14,951 nucleotides of DNA from Gaiellales bacterium (GCA_030831375.1 JAURLF010000098.1:1-14951), one strand, 5' to 3'. Positions 6,112 through 12,969 are shown, counted from the stretch's first letter. The notes: a model not told the origin generated them from the sequence alone. Numbers and translations are program-made.

Positions 6112-6747
6112 ATGGCGAGCCATGTCCTCGAGGTCGGGCTGCGCGGCACCCGCGACTACGTGCAGGGGTCGCAGATCCTCGCGCGCACCGCGGAGATGGT
6201 CGCGGCCGACCAGCCCGACGCCGTCCTCGTCTCGGCCAAGTTCACGCGCATCACCCGCCACGGCGTCGTCGCCGTGTTCGGCGAGGACGCAGCCGTTGGC
6301 GCGGGCGAGGAGATCGGCCGTGGCCGCTTCGACGTCTCCGGCGAGCGGCTCGAGGTGCGCTGGCACGAGCGGCCGGGGCCGGAGGCGCCGCGGATCGACG
6401 ACGTGCCCGGATCGACGTCCGGCCTCGCGCCCGACGGGGCGGGCGGCGGCACCTGCGCGTTCGCGATCGGCGGCACGTTCGAGTCGTACCTGGCCGCCGT
6501 GATCGAGTTCGTGAAGGCGCTGCACGCCGGCCGCGGCGAGCGCGTGACCGACATCTGGTTCACCGCGCTGATGGGCGCGCGGCTGCCCGTCGCGCCCGCC
6601 TATCCCGCGCACGGGACCCTGACGGCGACCGCCGAGGTCGAGCGCATCGCCCACGGCCGCCTGCAGACCCTCAGCCTCGTCGACACCACGGGTGACGGCG
6701 CACCGCCCCGCTACCAGATCTGCTTCTCTTGCGTCATCGAGGCGTAG
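6112..6747 (+). CDS. Uncharacterised protein, possible hotdog-fold acyl-handling enzyme
   Basis: I do not recognise this 211-residue soluble protein with certainty. The C-terminal third has the rhythm of a hotdog fold. A long helix (TFESYLAAVIEFVKALHAG, 122-140) is followed by WFTALMGARLPVAPAYPAHG, then TLTATAEVERIAHGRLQTLS and a final strand RYQICFSCVIEA. This resembles the PV-x-PG-x-LT-x-x-A-x-V-x-R segment of FabZ/thioesterase-like proteins. The N-terminal half (SAKFTRITRHGVVAVFG, 41-57) could be a second, degenerate copy. It has no signal peptide or membrane segment, so it acts in the cytosol. The carrier protein gene follows after 31 bp, so an acyl-ACP substrate is plausible: thioesterase, dehydratase or acyl selection. 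The start is fixed by the TACCCT box 7 nt upstream. The function remains open. Confidence 0.75.
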   Translation: MASHVLEVGLRGTRDYVQGSQILARTAEMVAADQPDAVLVSAKFTRITRHGVVAVFGEDAAVGAGEEIGRGRFDVSGERLEVRWHERPGPEAPRIDDVPGSTSGLAPDGAGGGTCAFAIGGTFESYLAAVIEFVKALHAGRGERVTDIWFTALMGARLPVAPAYPAHGTLTATAEVERIAHGRLQTLSLVDTTGDGAPPRYQICFSCVIEA

Positions 6748-6765
6748 ACGACACCGACCAGCCAC

Positions 6766-6770
6766 GGAGG
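6766..6770 (+). promoter_or_regulatory. Shine-Dalgarno site of the carrier protein gene
   Basis: GGAGG lies 8 nt before the ATG at 6779 and decides this start over upstream in-frame starts inside the preceding gene. Confidence 0.8.
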
Positions 6771-6778
6771 CCCGGACC

Positions 6779-7024
6779 ATGACACGCGAAGAGGCGCTCG
6801 CCGCCATCACGAAGGCGCTGACGGAGACCGTCGGCTCGGTCGACGGCGACGTCACCGAGGACACCGACCTCGTCGCCGACGGCATGCTCGACTCGCTCGA
6901 CTCGATGACGTTCCTGTTCGAGCTCGAGAACGGCCTGGGCACGAAGCTCGAGGCGATCGACGAGACGTACGAGGACTTCCGCGTCGGGGCCCTCGTCGAC
7001 ATCGTCGTGCAGGCGACCGGCTAG
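6779..7024 (+). CDS. Acyl carrier protein (DltC-like role)
   Basis: This is an 81-residue acidic protein with the phosphopantetheine attachment motif DGMLDSLDSM; the serine is Ser39 in DSL. Predicted helices match the four-helix ACP/PCP fold: REEALAAITKALTETVG, then the DSL helix MTFLFELENGLG, then the IDETYEDF turn and VGALVDIVVQATG. A PPTase would attach a 4'-phosphopantetheine arm to Ser39, which then carries the acyl group as a thioester in the cytosol. It sits directly upstream of an MBOAT gene, as DltC-like carriers do, and away from any fatty-acid synthase gene. A dedicated carrier for envelope acylation is therefore the likely role. No DltA-type adenylation gene is in the window, so the loading enzyme is unknown. 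Confidence 0.93.
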   Translation: MTREEALAAITKALTETVGSVDGDVTEDTDLVADGMLDSLDSMTFLFELENGLGTKLEAIDETYEDFRVGALVDIVVQATG

Positions 7025-7065
7025 GCCCGGGACGCGGCGAGGCCGGGGAGGGGGACCGCCGGGGC

Positions 7066-8244
7066 GTGCTCGCCACCATCCAGATCCTCGTGCTCGTCAC
7101 CCTCACGGCGAGCCTCGTCTACTGGCTCCTGCCCGCCGGCTGGGTCGAGGGGCGGCGCGCCGTCCTGCTCGTCACGTCGGGCCTGCTGATCTACGTCTGG
7201 AGCCCGGAGACGCTGCTGATCGCCGTGCTGACGGCGCTGCTCGCCTGGCTCCTGTACGCGCTCACGCGGCGTCATCCCCGCATCGGCTGGCTGCCGTGGC
7301 TGATCGTGCTGCCGCTCGTCGTCAACGCGATCGTGCCGCTCGGCGAGCTGATCCCGCTGCCCGTCGGCAGCCCGCGCAGCCCGCTGTTGACCAACCTCGC
7401 CACGCTCGGGCTGTCCTTCTACACCTTCAAGCTGTACATGTCGATCAAGCAGGGCCTCAAGCTCGGCTCGCTGCCGTTCCGCGAGGTCCTGACCACGACG
7501 CTCTTCTACCCGGCCTTCCCGATGGGCCCGATCGACGCGTCGCAGACGTTCGACCACGCGGCGCTCTCGCGCGACCCCGACGTGCGCCGCTGGGTGATGG
7601 GCGTGGGCCGCATCGGGATCGGCGTCGTCAAGGTGTTCGTGCTCGGCGCCTGGGTCAAGGGCACGCTGTCGGTCGAGCTGTTCGGCGTGCCGATGGAGCG
7701 CGTCTACGCGGAGGGCTGGGACACGCCGCTGCACGCGCTCGCCTTTGCGTTCGTCTCGTTCCTCTACCTGTACGTCAACTTCTCCGGCTTCACCGACATC
7801 GCGATCGGCTCGGGCTGGATGTTCAACCTGGATCTGACCGAGAACTTCCGCTTTCCGCTGATCGCGCACTCGATCCAGAACTTCTGGCAGCGCTGGCACC
7901 TGTCGCTCTCGCGGTTCATCACCGCGTACATGTTCAAGCCGATGCTGCGGCGCACCGGCCGCACGTCGCTGTCCCTGGTCGTCACGTTCACGCTGATCGG
8001 CCTCTGGCACGAGGTCTCCGTGGGGTACCTGCTGTGGGGCCTCGGGCACGGCTCGGCGCTGGCCCTGACCACGTGGTACCGCGGGCTCGGCCGGGCGCGC
8101 CTGCCCCTGCCCGGCCCCATCCGCACCGTCGGCGGCATCGTCGTCACGATCACCTTCGTCAGCGTCTTATCCACCATCGCCAACCAGCCGTCGAACCGCG
8201 ACCTCGCGCGCTACCTGGCGTCCTTCCTCGGAGTGCAGCTGTGA
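7066..8244 (+). CDS. MBOAT-family membrane-bound O-acyltransferase (DltB/AlgI type)
   Basis: The 392-residue protein is rich in membrane segments, from ATIQILVLVTLTASLVYWLL at the N-terminus through about ten hydrophobic stretches. MBOAT hallmarks are visible. FPMGPID (approx. 147-153) matches the F-x-x-GPI element, and YVNFSGFTDIAIGSG the central helix. NFWQRWHLSLSRFI is the RWH-x-S-LS-RF motif. LIGLWHEVSVGYLLWGLGHG carries the catalytic-region histidines, with WHE instead of the more common WHG. It would pass an acyl group from the carrier thioester across the membrane. The start is GTG at 7066, with no good Shine-Dalgarno at ordinary spacing (a G-rich GGAGG is 14 nt upstream). The stop overlaps the next gene by 4 bp (GTGA), so the microprotein is translationally coupled. 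It has a single TTA codon (Leu368). Confidence 0.95.
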   Translation: MLATIQILVLVTLTASLVYWLLPAGWVEGRRAVLLVTSGLLIYVWSPETLLIAVLTALLAWLLYALTRRHPRIGWLPWLIVLPLVVNAIVPLGELIPLPVGSPRSPLLTNLATLGLSFYTFKLYMSIKQGLKLGSLPFREVLTTTLFYPAFPMGPIDASQTFDHAALSRDPDVRRWVMGVGRIGIGVVKVFVLGAWVKGTLSVELFGVPMERVYAEGWDTPLHALAFAFVSFLYLYVNFSGFTDIAIGSGWMFNLDLTENFRFPLIAHSIQNFWQRWHLSLSRFITAYMFKPMLRRTGRTSLSLVVTFTLIGLWHEVSVGYLLWGLGHGSALALTTWYRGLGRARLPLPGPIRTVGGIVVTITFVSVLSTIANQPSNRDLARYLASFLGVQL

Positions 8245-8426
8245 ACCGGAACCCCGACCTCCCGCCCGCCCTCGGCGCGCGCGCCCACGAGCTCGGCCAG
8301 GCGGTGGCAGCATGGGTGGTGGCCCACCAGCTGCTCGTCTACGTCGTGCTCGGCATCGTGGCCTGGGTGCTGGTGGCGCTCAACTACCCGCTCGAGTCGC
8401 TGACGCCCGTCTACGCCAACTACTAG
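8241..8426 (+). CDS. DltX-like membrane microprotein with C-terminal tyrosine motif
   Basis: This 61-residue protein has one membrane helix (about 31-48, LLVYVVLGIVAWVLVALN) and a short C-terminal tail ending PVYANY. The basic residues lie in the N-terminal part, so the C-terminus is predicted outside. In the Dlt pathway the MBOAT transfers the acyl group to the tyrosine of DltX's C-terminal hexapeptide (pattern like F-I-Y-x-x-F), and DltD takes it from there. Here Tyr58 holds the same third position of the last six residues and an aromatic residue (Tyr61) ends the chain. The gene starts with GTG in a GTGA overlap with the MBOAT stop and ends 7 bp before the SGNH gene, exactly where an MBOAT/SGNH adaptor would be encoded. 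The coding call rests on placement, coupling, codon use and this tail. The shuttle role is inferred. Confidence 0.85.
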   Translation: MNRNPDLPPALGARAHELGQAVAAWVVAHQLLVYVVLGIVAWVLVALNYPLESLTPVYANY

Positions 8427-8433
8427 GGAGCCG

Positions 8434-9468
8434 ATGAGCCCCAGCCGCCGCCGACTGATCCAGCTCGCCTGCTCCCTCGGGCTGCTCGCGGCGCTCGGCG
8501 GCGTGTTCGCGCTGGTCGCGTGGTCCGACCAGCCGCACGTGCGCTACGCGTCGCTGCGCTGCATCTACCGCGAGATCTACCACGAGCGCGGGCCGGTCGA
8601 CGTCGTCGTCGTCGGCACGTCGCGCACGAAGTGGGGCGTGTCGCCCGAGACCGTGTCGGAGGTCGTCTCCGACGGCGCGGACCCGTCCCGGGTGGTGCTC
8701 AACATCTCGCGCAGCTGGCGCGGCACCAACCAGATGCTGCAGCAGCTCGCCGACGTGCAGGCGGAGCGCGGGATCACCACGGCGATCGTCGTCGAGTACT
8801 CGCGCGAGGGCGACGTCGTCGCCACCTCGCAGCGCTACTACGACTACTACCCCGACCACGCCGCCGTCGTGCCCGTCGGCACCTTCTCCGACGACCCGTC
8901 GTTCAAGCCGCGCGAGCCCGCGTACCTGCGCGCCCGCGACCTGCTCGACCTCGGCCAGACGCGCATCGACTACGCCCTCGACCGACTGATCACCGGCAAG
9001 GCCGCCAAGAACGACGTGATCCCCGTCGGCGAGCGCCCCGCGGGGGACTCGGGCGGCTGCACCGGCAAGGACCGCCCGCTGCGCCAGAAGGCCCTCGACG
9101 ACTGGGCGGCGCGGACCACGAAGCGGCTCGGCCCGTGGGAGGAGCGCGCGCCCGTCGGCTACCGCATCGGCGCGATCAACAACGACGCGCAGCGCGAGTC
9201 GATCCGCCGCATCGTCGCCTTCGGCGAGGACCACGGCATCGCCGTCTACTTCGTGCTGATGCCGCGCTACTACGACTCGCCGACGAAGCAGGACTACGTC
9301 GACCGCTTTGAGGCCGAGTTCGGGGCGCCGCTGTTGGCGCCGCCGAAGGAGGTCCTGCGCGAGCTCAACGACGGCGGCTACTCGGACCCGAACCACCTCT
9401 GGGAGAAGGGCCGGCTGGCCTACTCGGAGTGGCTCGGCGGCGAGATCGCGGCGCGCTCCGGCCGCTAG
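8434..9468 (+). CDS. Membrane-anchored SGNH/DltD-like transferase, paralog 2
   Basis: The 344-residue protein has a basic N-terminus and one membrane segment (about 9-29), with an extracellular catalytic domain. Ser63 in GTSRTKWGVSP is the predicted nucleophile; Asp318 and His321 in GYSDPNHLWEKGR complete the SGNH triad. RGTNQMLQQLADVQAERGIT (96-115) is the block shared with paralog 1. Cys43 and Cys209 match the paralog's cysteines. It is last in the ACP-MBOAT-microprotein-SGNH series, the position of DltD, so it is the likely final transferase, moving the acyl group from the microprotein tyrosine to an envelope polymer. A GGGAG sits only 3 nt before the ATG. Re-initiation after the microprotein stop (7 bp upstream) probably helps translation. 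Its TAG stop overlaps the convergent hydrolase stop in CTAG. The acceptor is unknown. Confidence 0.85.
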   Translation: MSPSRRRLIQLACSLGLLAALGGVFALVAWSDQPHVRYASLRCIYREIYHERGPVDVVVVGTSRTKWGVSPETVSEVVSDGADPSRVVLNISRSWRGTNQMLQQLADVQAERGITTAIVVEYSREGDVVATSQRYYDYYPDHAAVVPVGTFSDDPSFKPREPAYLRARDLLDLGQTRIDYALDRLITGKAAKNDVIPVGERPAGDSGGCTGKDRPLRQKALDDWAARTTKRLGPWEERAPVGYRIGAINNDAQRESIRRIVAFGEDHGIAVYFVLMPRYYDSPTKQDYVDRFEAEFGAPLLAPPKEVLRELNDGGYSDPNHLWEKGRLAYSEWLGGEIAARSGR

Positions 9469-10997
9469 CCGCGGCCGCGCTGCGGCGCGTACGGGTCGAC
9501 GTAGGCGCCCCGGCACGCCGTCTCCCGCGCGGCGGGCGCACGCAGGTCGACGAAGAAGCGCCGGAAGACGCGGTCGACGCAGTCGAGCTCGCGGCCCCAC
9601 ATCACGTGCGCGCCGCCCATGGTGGTCACGAGGTGGCCGTCGGCGAGGTGGGAGGCGACGGCGCGGGCCTGGTCGATGGGGGTGATCGGATCGGCGGTCG
9701 CCGTCGACACGAGCACGGGCACGCCGGGCAGGACGAGCGGCGCGGGCCGCTCGGGGCCGGGCTCGGGGGCCTCCCACCAGACGCACGGGTAGTCGCTCAG
9801 CGCCGTCGCCTCGCCGAGCAGCGGGAAGCGCTGACCGACGAGCGCGGCCTCGGCCAGGAAGGCCGCGCTGCGCTCCGGATCCGTGCCCGCGTAGTAGGCG
9901 TAGTCGCGGCAGTCGACGCCGTAGTAGACGGCGTCCGACCAGGCCGGGTCGGGCATCGGCGCCTGCGTGACGGGGTCGATCCCGGCGCTGCCGTAGGCCA
10001 GCTCGAGCAGCGGCCGGCGGTCGCCGCGGCGCGTCGCCGCGAGCGCCGACAGCAGCGCCGAGCGCCCGCGCGGGCTGTACATGGACGAGCTGACCGCGAC
10101 GTCGAAGAGCCCGCGCGTGAGGTCGCGCTCGACCGGGCGCCGCTGGCCGGGGATACGCACCGGGATCGGCGCGCGGTCGAGGCGCGCGGCGAGGCGCCCG
10201 TACAGGCGCTCCGGGTCGCCGCCGAGGTCGCGGTCGCAAGCGGGGCGCGCCGCGCACGTGCGCAGCGTGGCGGTGAGGACGCTCTCGAAGCCGCGTGCCG
10301 CGCTCGCCCAGAACTGCGGGCCCGTGAGGGTGAGGTCGACGACCCCGTCGATCGCCATGCGGCGCACCGCGTCCGGATGGGCAGCCGCATACGTCTGCGC
10401 GTACTGGGTGCCATACGACTCGCCGTAGAGGAAGACGCCGGGCCCGCCGAGCGCGACACGCAGCCCCTCGAGGTCCTCGACGGCCTGGGCCGTGCCCATG
10501 AAGGGCAACAGGCGGCGCGAGCGCAGCTCGTTCGCGCAGGCGCGCGCGAACGTGCGGCCCGCCTGCTCCGTCGGGCGCCGGCTGAGCGTGGCCCGCGCCG
10601 CCGCCTCGGGGCAGGCCAGGGCGCCGCTGCGGCCCATCCCGCGCTGGTCGAAGAAGACGAGGTCGTAGCGGCGCAGCATCGCCGCCGGCATCGTCGCGGC
10701 GTACGGCTCGGCCGACAGGATGCCGCTCGAGCCGGGGCCGCCCGTGGCGGTCACGAACAGCCCGCGGCTCGGGCCGTCGGCGGGCCGCACGGCGAAGACG
10801 ACGCGGGTGGTGCGGCCGTCGGCGGGCGCGAAGTGGTCGAGCGGCACGGTCAGGGCCACACAGGTGAACTCGCTGCCGGCGAAGCAGGGCCGCCCGTCGA
10901 GGGCGCGGAGCCGATCGGCGACGCCGCCAGTCGCGACCGCCGGCGCGACCGCGAGGAGCGCCGCGCAGGCGGGGGCGAGGAGAAGCAGGCGGCGCAT
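9465..10997 (-). CDS. Secreted alpha/beta hydrolase, TAP-like (tripeptidyl aminopeptidase family)
   Basis: The 510-residue protein begins with a signal peptide (MRRLLLLAPACAALLAVAPA, then VATGG; probable cleavage near residue 23). It has the alpha/beta hydrolase fold of proline-iminopeptidase/TAP enzymes. The oxyanion segment is TGGPGSSG (85-92), followed by FFDQRGMGRSG (115-125). The nucleophile elbow is GESYGT with Ser194, Asp436 lies in TATADPITP, and His464 in MGGAHVMWG. The C-terminal part matches the TAP-like domain. Several cysteines suggest disulfides in the exported enzyme. It would cleave peptides from free N-termini, or act as an esterase, outside the cell. The ATG at 10997 is chosen because a signal peptide starts there and a GATACT box lies 6 nt upstream. 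The frame continues upstream, but antisense to the MFS gene. It diverges from the MFS exporter. Confidence 0.9.
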   Translation of the reverse strand: MRRLLLLAPACAALLAVAPAVATGGVADRLRALDGRPCFAGSEFTCVALTVPLDHFAPADGRTTRVVFAVRPADGPSRGLFVTATGGPGSSGILSAEPYAATMPAAMLRRYDLVFFDQRGMGRSGALACPEAAARATLSRRPTEQAGRTFARACANELRSRRLLPFMGTAQAVEDLEGLRVALGGPGVFLYGESYGTQYAQTYAAAHPDAVRRMAIDGVVDLTLTGPQFWASAARGFESVLTATLRTCAARPACDRDLGGDPERLYGRLAARLDRAPIPVRIPGQRRPVERDLTRGLFDVAVSSSMYSPRGRSALLSALAATRRGDRRPLLELAYGSAGIDPVTQAPMPDPAWSDAVYYGVDCRDYAYYAGTDPERSAAFLAEAALVGQRFPLLGEATALSDYPCVWWEAPEPGPERPAPLVLPGVPVLVSTATADPITPIDQARAVASHLADGHLVTTMGGAHVMWGRELDCVDRVFRRFFVDLRAPAARETACRGAYVDPYAPQRGRG

Positions 10998-11003
10998 GGG
11001 CGC

Positions 11004-11009
11004 AGTATC
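11004..11009 (-). promoter_or_regulatory. -10-like box, leaderless promoter of the TAP-like hydrolase
   Basis: GATACT on the minus strand ends 6 nt before the ATG at 10997, with no Shine-Dalgarno between. It lies in the 76-bp region shared with the divergent MFS gene. Confidence 0.5.
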
Positions 11010-11060
11010 GCCTCTCGGCTCGACCGGCGGTGCGGGCACGCCGTCGGGGGCGGCGACCAC

Positions 11061-11066
11061 TACGCT
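11061..11066 (+). promoter_or_regulatory. -10-like box, leaderless promoter of the MFS exporter
   Basis: TACGCT ends 7 nt before the GTG at 11074, with no Shine-Dalgarno between. It supports GTG 11074 as the start over the longer in-frame extension, which runs antisense to the hydrolase. Confidence 0.5.
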
Positions 11067-11073
11067 CCGCGCC

Positions 11074-12576
11074 GTGGAGGCGTCGCGTCGCTCGGGCAAC
11101 CCCTGGCTTTCCCTCGTCGGCATCTGCGCGGTCACCGCGCTCGTCTGGACGACCGCCTCCGACATCTCGCTCGCGCTGCCCACGATCGCGCGCGAGCTCG
11201 GCGGCTCGATGGACGTCCTGCAGTGGGCCGTCAACGGCTACTTCCTGGCGGGCTCGCTGATCATCGTGGGCGGCAAGCTCGGCGACCTCTACGGGCGCCG
11301 GCTCGTGTTCGCCCTCGGCACGCTTCTGATCATCGCCGGCTCCGTCGTCGCCGGCCTTGCGCAGGGCGTGCCGATGCTGATCACGGGCCGGGTGATCGAG
11401 GGCGTCGGCGCGGCGCTGATCCTGCCGACCGCGCTCGCGATCGTGGCCGTCTCCTTCGAGGGGCGCCGCCGCGACACCGCGATCGGCGCGTGGATCGCGA
11501 CCTGCTGGGGTGCGCAGGCGGTCGGCCCGCTGGTCGGCGGCCTCCTGATCGCGGCGCTGTCGTGGCAGTGGATCTTCTGGATCAACCTGCCGATCGCAGC
11601 GGCGGCGCTGGCGCTCGTCTGGCTGACGACGCCCGAGACCCGCGACGAGGGCGCGGGGCGCGGGATCGACATCCCCGGCGTCGTCACCCTGGTCGGCGGC
11701 ATCGGGCTGGTCTCGTACGGGTTCGTCAAGGCCGACACCTTCTCGGCGCTGCAGCTCGGCCTCGTCTTCGGCGCGGCGCTCGCGCTGCTCGGCGCATTCG
11801 TCGTGATCGAGCGCCACGTGCGCAACCCCGTCGTGCAGCTCGCGATCTTCCGGCGCGCCCGCTTCGACGGCGCCGTCCTCGCCAACCTCATCGCCAACAT
11901 CATCTTCGGCGCCGCGGTCTTCTTCATGGCCCTGTACCTGCAGGTCGTCGAGGGCCGCTCACCGCTTGAGGCCGGCGTGCTGCTCCTGCCCGCCACGATC
12001 CCGATCCTGCTGCTCAACCCGGTCGGCACGCGCCTCGGCCAGCGCTTCGGCCCGTGGCTGCCGACCGCCGCCGGCATGGCGCTGCTCGTCGCCGCCTGCG
12101 CCCTGATGCTCGACCTGAGCGGCTCGTACGCCCAGTTGATCGCGCCGTTCCTGCTGCTCGGCGCGGGCATCGGCCTGCAGATCACGCCCTGCGCCGCCGT
12201 CGCGGTCGAGGATCCCGACGGGGCCGGCGAGGGCGTCGCCTCCGGCGTCTACAAGGCGTCGAGCATGATCGGCGGGTCGCTCGGCGTGGCGGTCGGCACG
12301 GCGATCTTCCAGACGCGCGCCCGCTACGAGCTCGAGCAGCTGCTCGACATCCGCGACCCGGCCGACCGGCTGATCTCGTCGTTCATCGACGTCCTCACCG
12401 GCAGCGAGAGCGTCGGCGACCTCGACGTGCCGGCCGGCGTCGACGCGGGTGCCGTCGTGACGAAGGCGTTCGACGTCGCGGTCGCGTACGCGATGCTGCC
12501 GTCGCTGCTCTTCGCGGTGATCGGCGTCGGCCTCGCCGTGCTGCTTCTGCGCGACCGCGAGTCGCCGCCGTCCTGA
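11074..12576 (+). CDS. MFS multidrug exporter, DHA2 (EmrB/QacA, 14-TM) family
   Basis: The 500-residue membrane protein has about 14 hydrophobic segments and the DHA2 motif set. WTTASDISLALPTIARELG (first helix, motif D1-like) is followed by LQWAVNGYFLAGSLIIVGGK and the loop 2-3 motif A, GGKLGDLYGRR. Next come RVIEGVGAALILPTALAIV and the antiporter motif C-like WGAQAVGPLVGGLL, then WQWIFWINLPIA. Proton-driven export of lipophilic drugs or metabolites is the family role; the substrate cannot be read. The GTG at 11074 is chosen because the family N-terminus starts just after it and a TACGCT box lies 7 nt upstream. It diverges from the secreted hydrolase and converges with the cupredoxin gene, with 6 bp between the stops. 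No TetR-type regulator is adjacent. Confidence 0.93.
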   Translation: MEASRRSGNPWLSLVGICAVTALVWTTASDISLALPTIARELGGSMDVLQWAVNGYFLAGSLIIVGGKLGDLYGRRLVFALGTLLIIAGSVVAGLAQGVPMLITGRVIEGVGAALILPTALAIVAVSFEGRRRDTAIGAWIATCWGAQAVGPLVGGLLIAALSWQWIFWINLPIAAAALALVWLTTPETRDEGAGRGIDIPGVVTLVGGIGLVSYGFVKADTFSALQLGLVFGAALALLGAFVVIERHVRNPVVQLAIFRRARFDGAVLANLIANIIFGAAVFFMALYLQVVEGRSPLEAGVLLLPATIPILLLNPVGTRLGQRFGPWLPTAAGMALLVAACALMLDLSGSYAQLIAPFLLLGAGIGLQITPCAAVAVEDPDGAGEGVASGVYKASSMIGGSLGVAVGTAIFQTRARYELEQLLDIRDPADRLISSFIDVLTGSESVGDLDVPAGVDAGAVVTKAFDVAVAYAMLPSLLFAVIGVGLAVLLLRDRESPPS

Positions 12577-12582
12577 GCGTCG

Positions 12583-12939
12583 CTACCGGACGGTGAACGA
12601 GCCCTTCATCGTCGGGTGCGGGGTGCAGACGTACGTGTAGGTGCCCTTCCTGAGGGTGATGGTGGCGGAGCGCCGGCCGACGAAGTTGAGGCCGGTGATC
12701 TCGCGGTCGACGCCCGGGCCCCGCAGCACGAAGTTGTGCATCGTCGCCTTGTCGTCCACGGTGATCCGGTAGCGGCCCGGCTTCAGCCTCTTGACCTTCT
12801 TGCCGTTCTGCGTGAGGGTGATCGTGAAGCCGGGGCCGACCGTGCCCTTGAGCTTGGTCTGGGCGGTCGCGGGGGCGGTCGTGGCGGTGGCGGCGAGGGC
12901 GAGGACGGCCGCGGCCGTCGCGATGCGGCGAAGGTTCAT
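12583..12939 (-). CDS. Secreted cupredoxin (type 1 copper, plastocyanin-like)
   Basis: The 118-residue precursor has a signal peptide (MNLRRIATAAAVLALAATAT, cleavage near ATAQ at 24-27). The mature domain is an about 90-residue beta barrel. Type 1 copper ligands are in the expected order: His68 in MHNFVL, then Cys105, His108 and Met111 in YTYVCTPHPTMKG. The full His-Cys-His-Met set suggests a functional blue copper electron carrier outside the membrane. It follows the Pr6Pr gene by 40 bp on the same strand and may be co-transcribed. No strong Shine-Dalgarno is seen (AGAG about 8 nt before the ATG). The redox partner is not identifiable here. Confidence 0.92.
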   Translation of the reverse strand: MNLRRIATAAAVLALAATATTAPATAQTKLKGTVGPGFTITLTQNGKKVKRLKPGRYRITVDDKATMHNFVLRGPGVDREITGLNFVGRRSATITLRKGTYTYVCTPHPTMKGSFTVR

Positions 12940-12950
12940 GCCGGGCTCTT

Positions 12951-12969
12951 CGCGGCCCGCGTGGCCGCG
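12951..12969 (-). other. GC-rich hairpin between the Pr6Pr and cupredoxin genes
   Basis: CGCGGCC (12951-12957) and GGCCGCG (12963-12969) form a 7-bp stem with a 5-nt loop in the 40-bp gap. It has no T-tract. It could attenuate read-through into the cupredoxin gene or be chance in GC-rich DNA. Confidence 0.3.

Noticed and set aside
7025..7065. A riboswitch or attenuator in the gap before the MBOAT gene
   Set aside because: The 41-bp G-rich gap is too short and shows no convincing stem with flanking conserved sequence.
8380..11817. A 1145-codon minus-strand open frame
   Set aside because: It is antisense to the SGNH and MFS genes and out of frame with the hydrolase. It lacks recognisable domains and reads as low-complexity R/A/D/E sequence, a usual artefact of very GC-rich DNA.
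9429..11969. An 846-codon plus-strand open frame
   Set aside because: It is the antisense shadow of the TAP-like hydrolase running into a wrong frame of the MFS gene; no family motifs.
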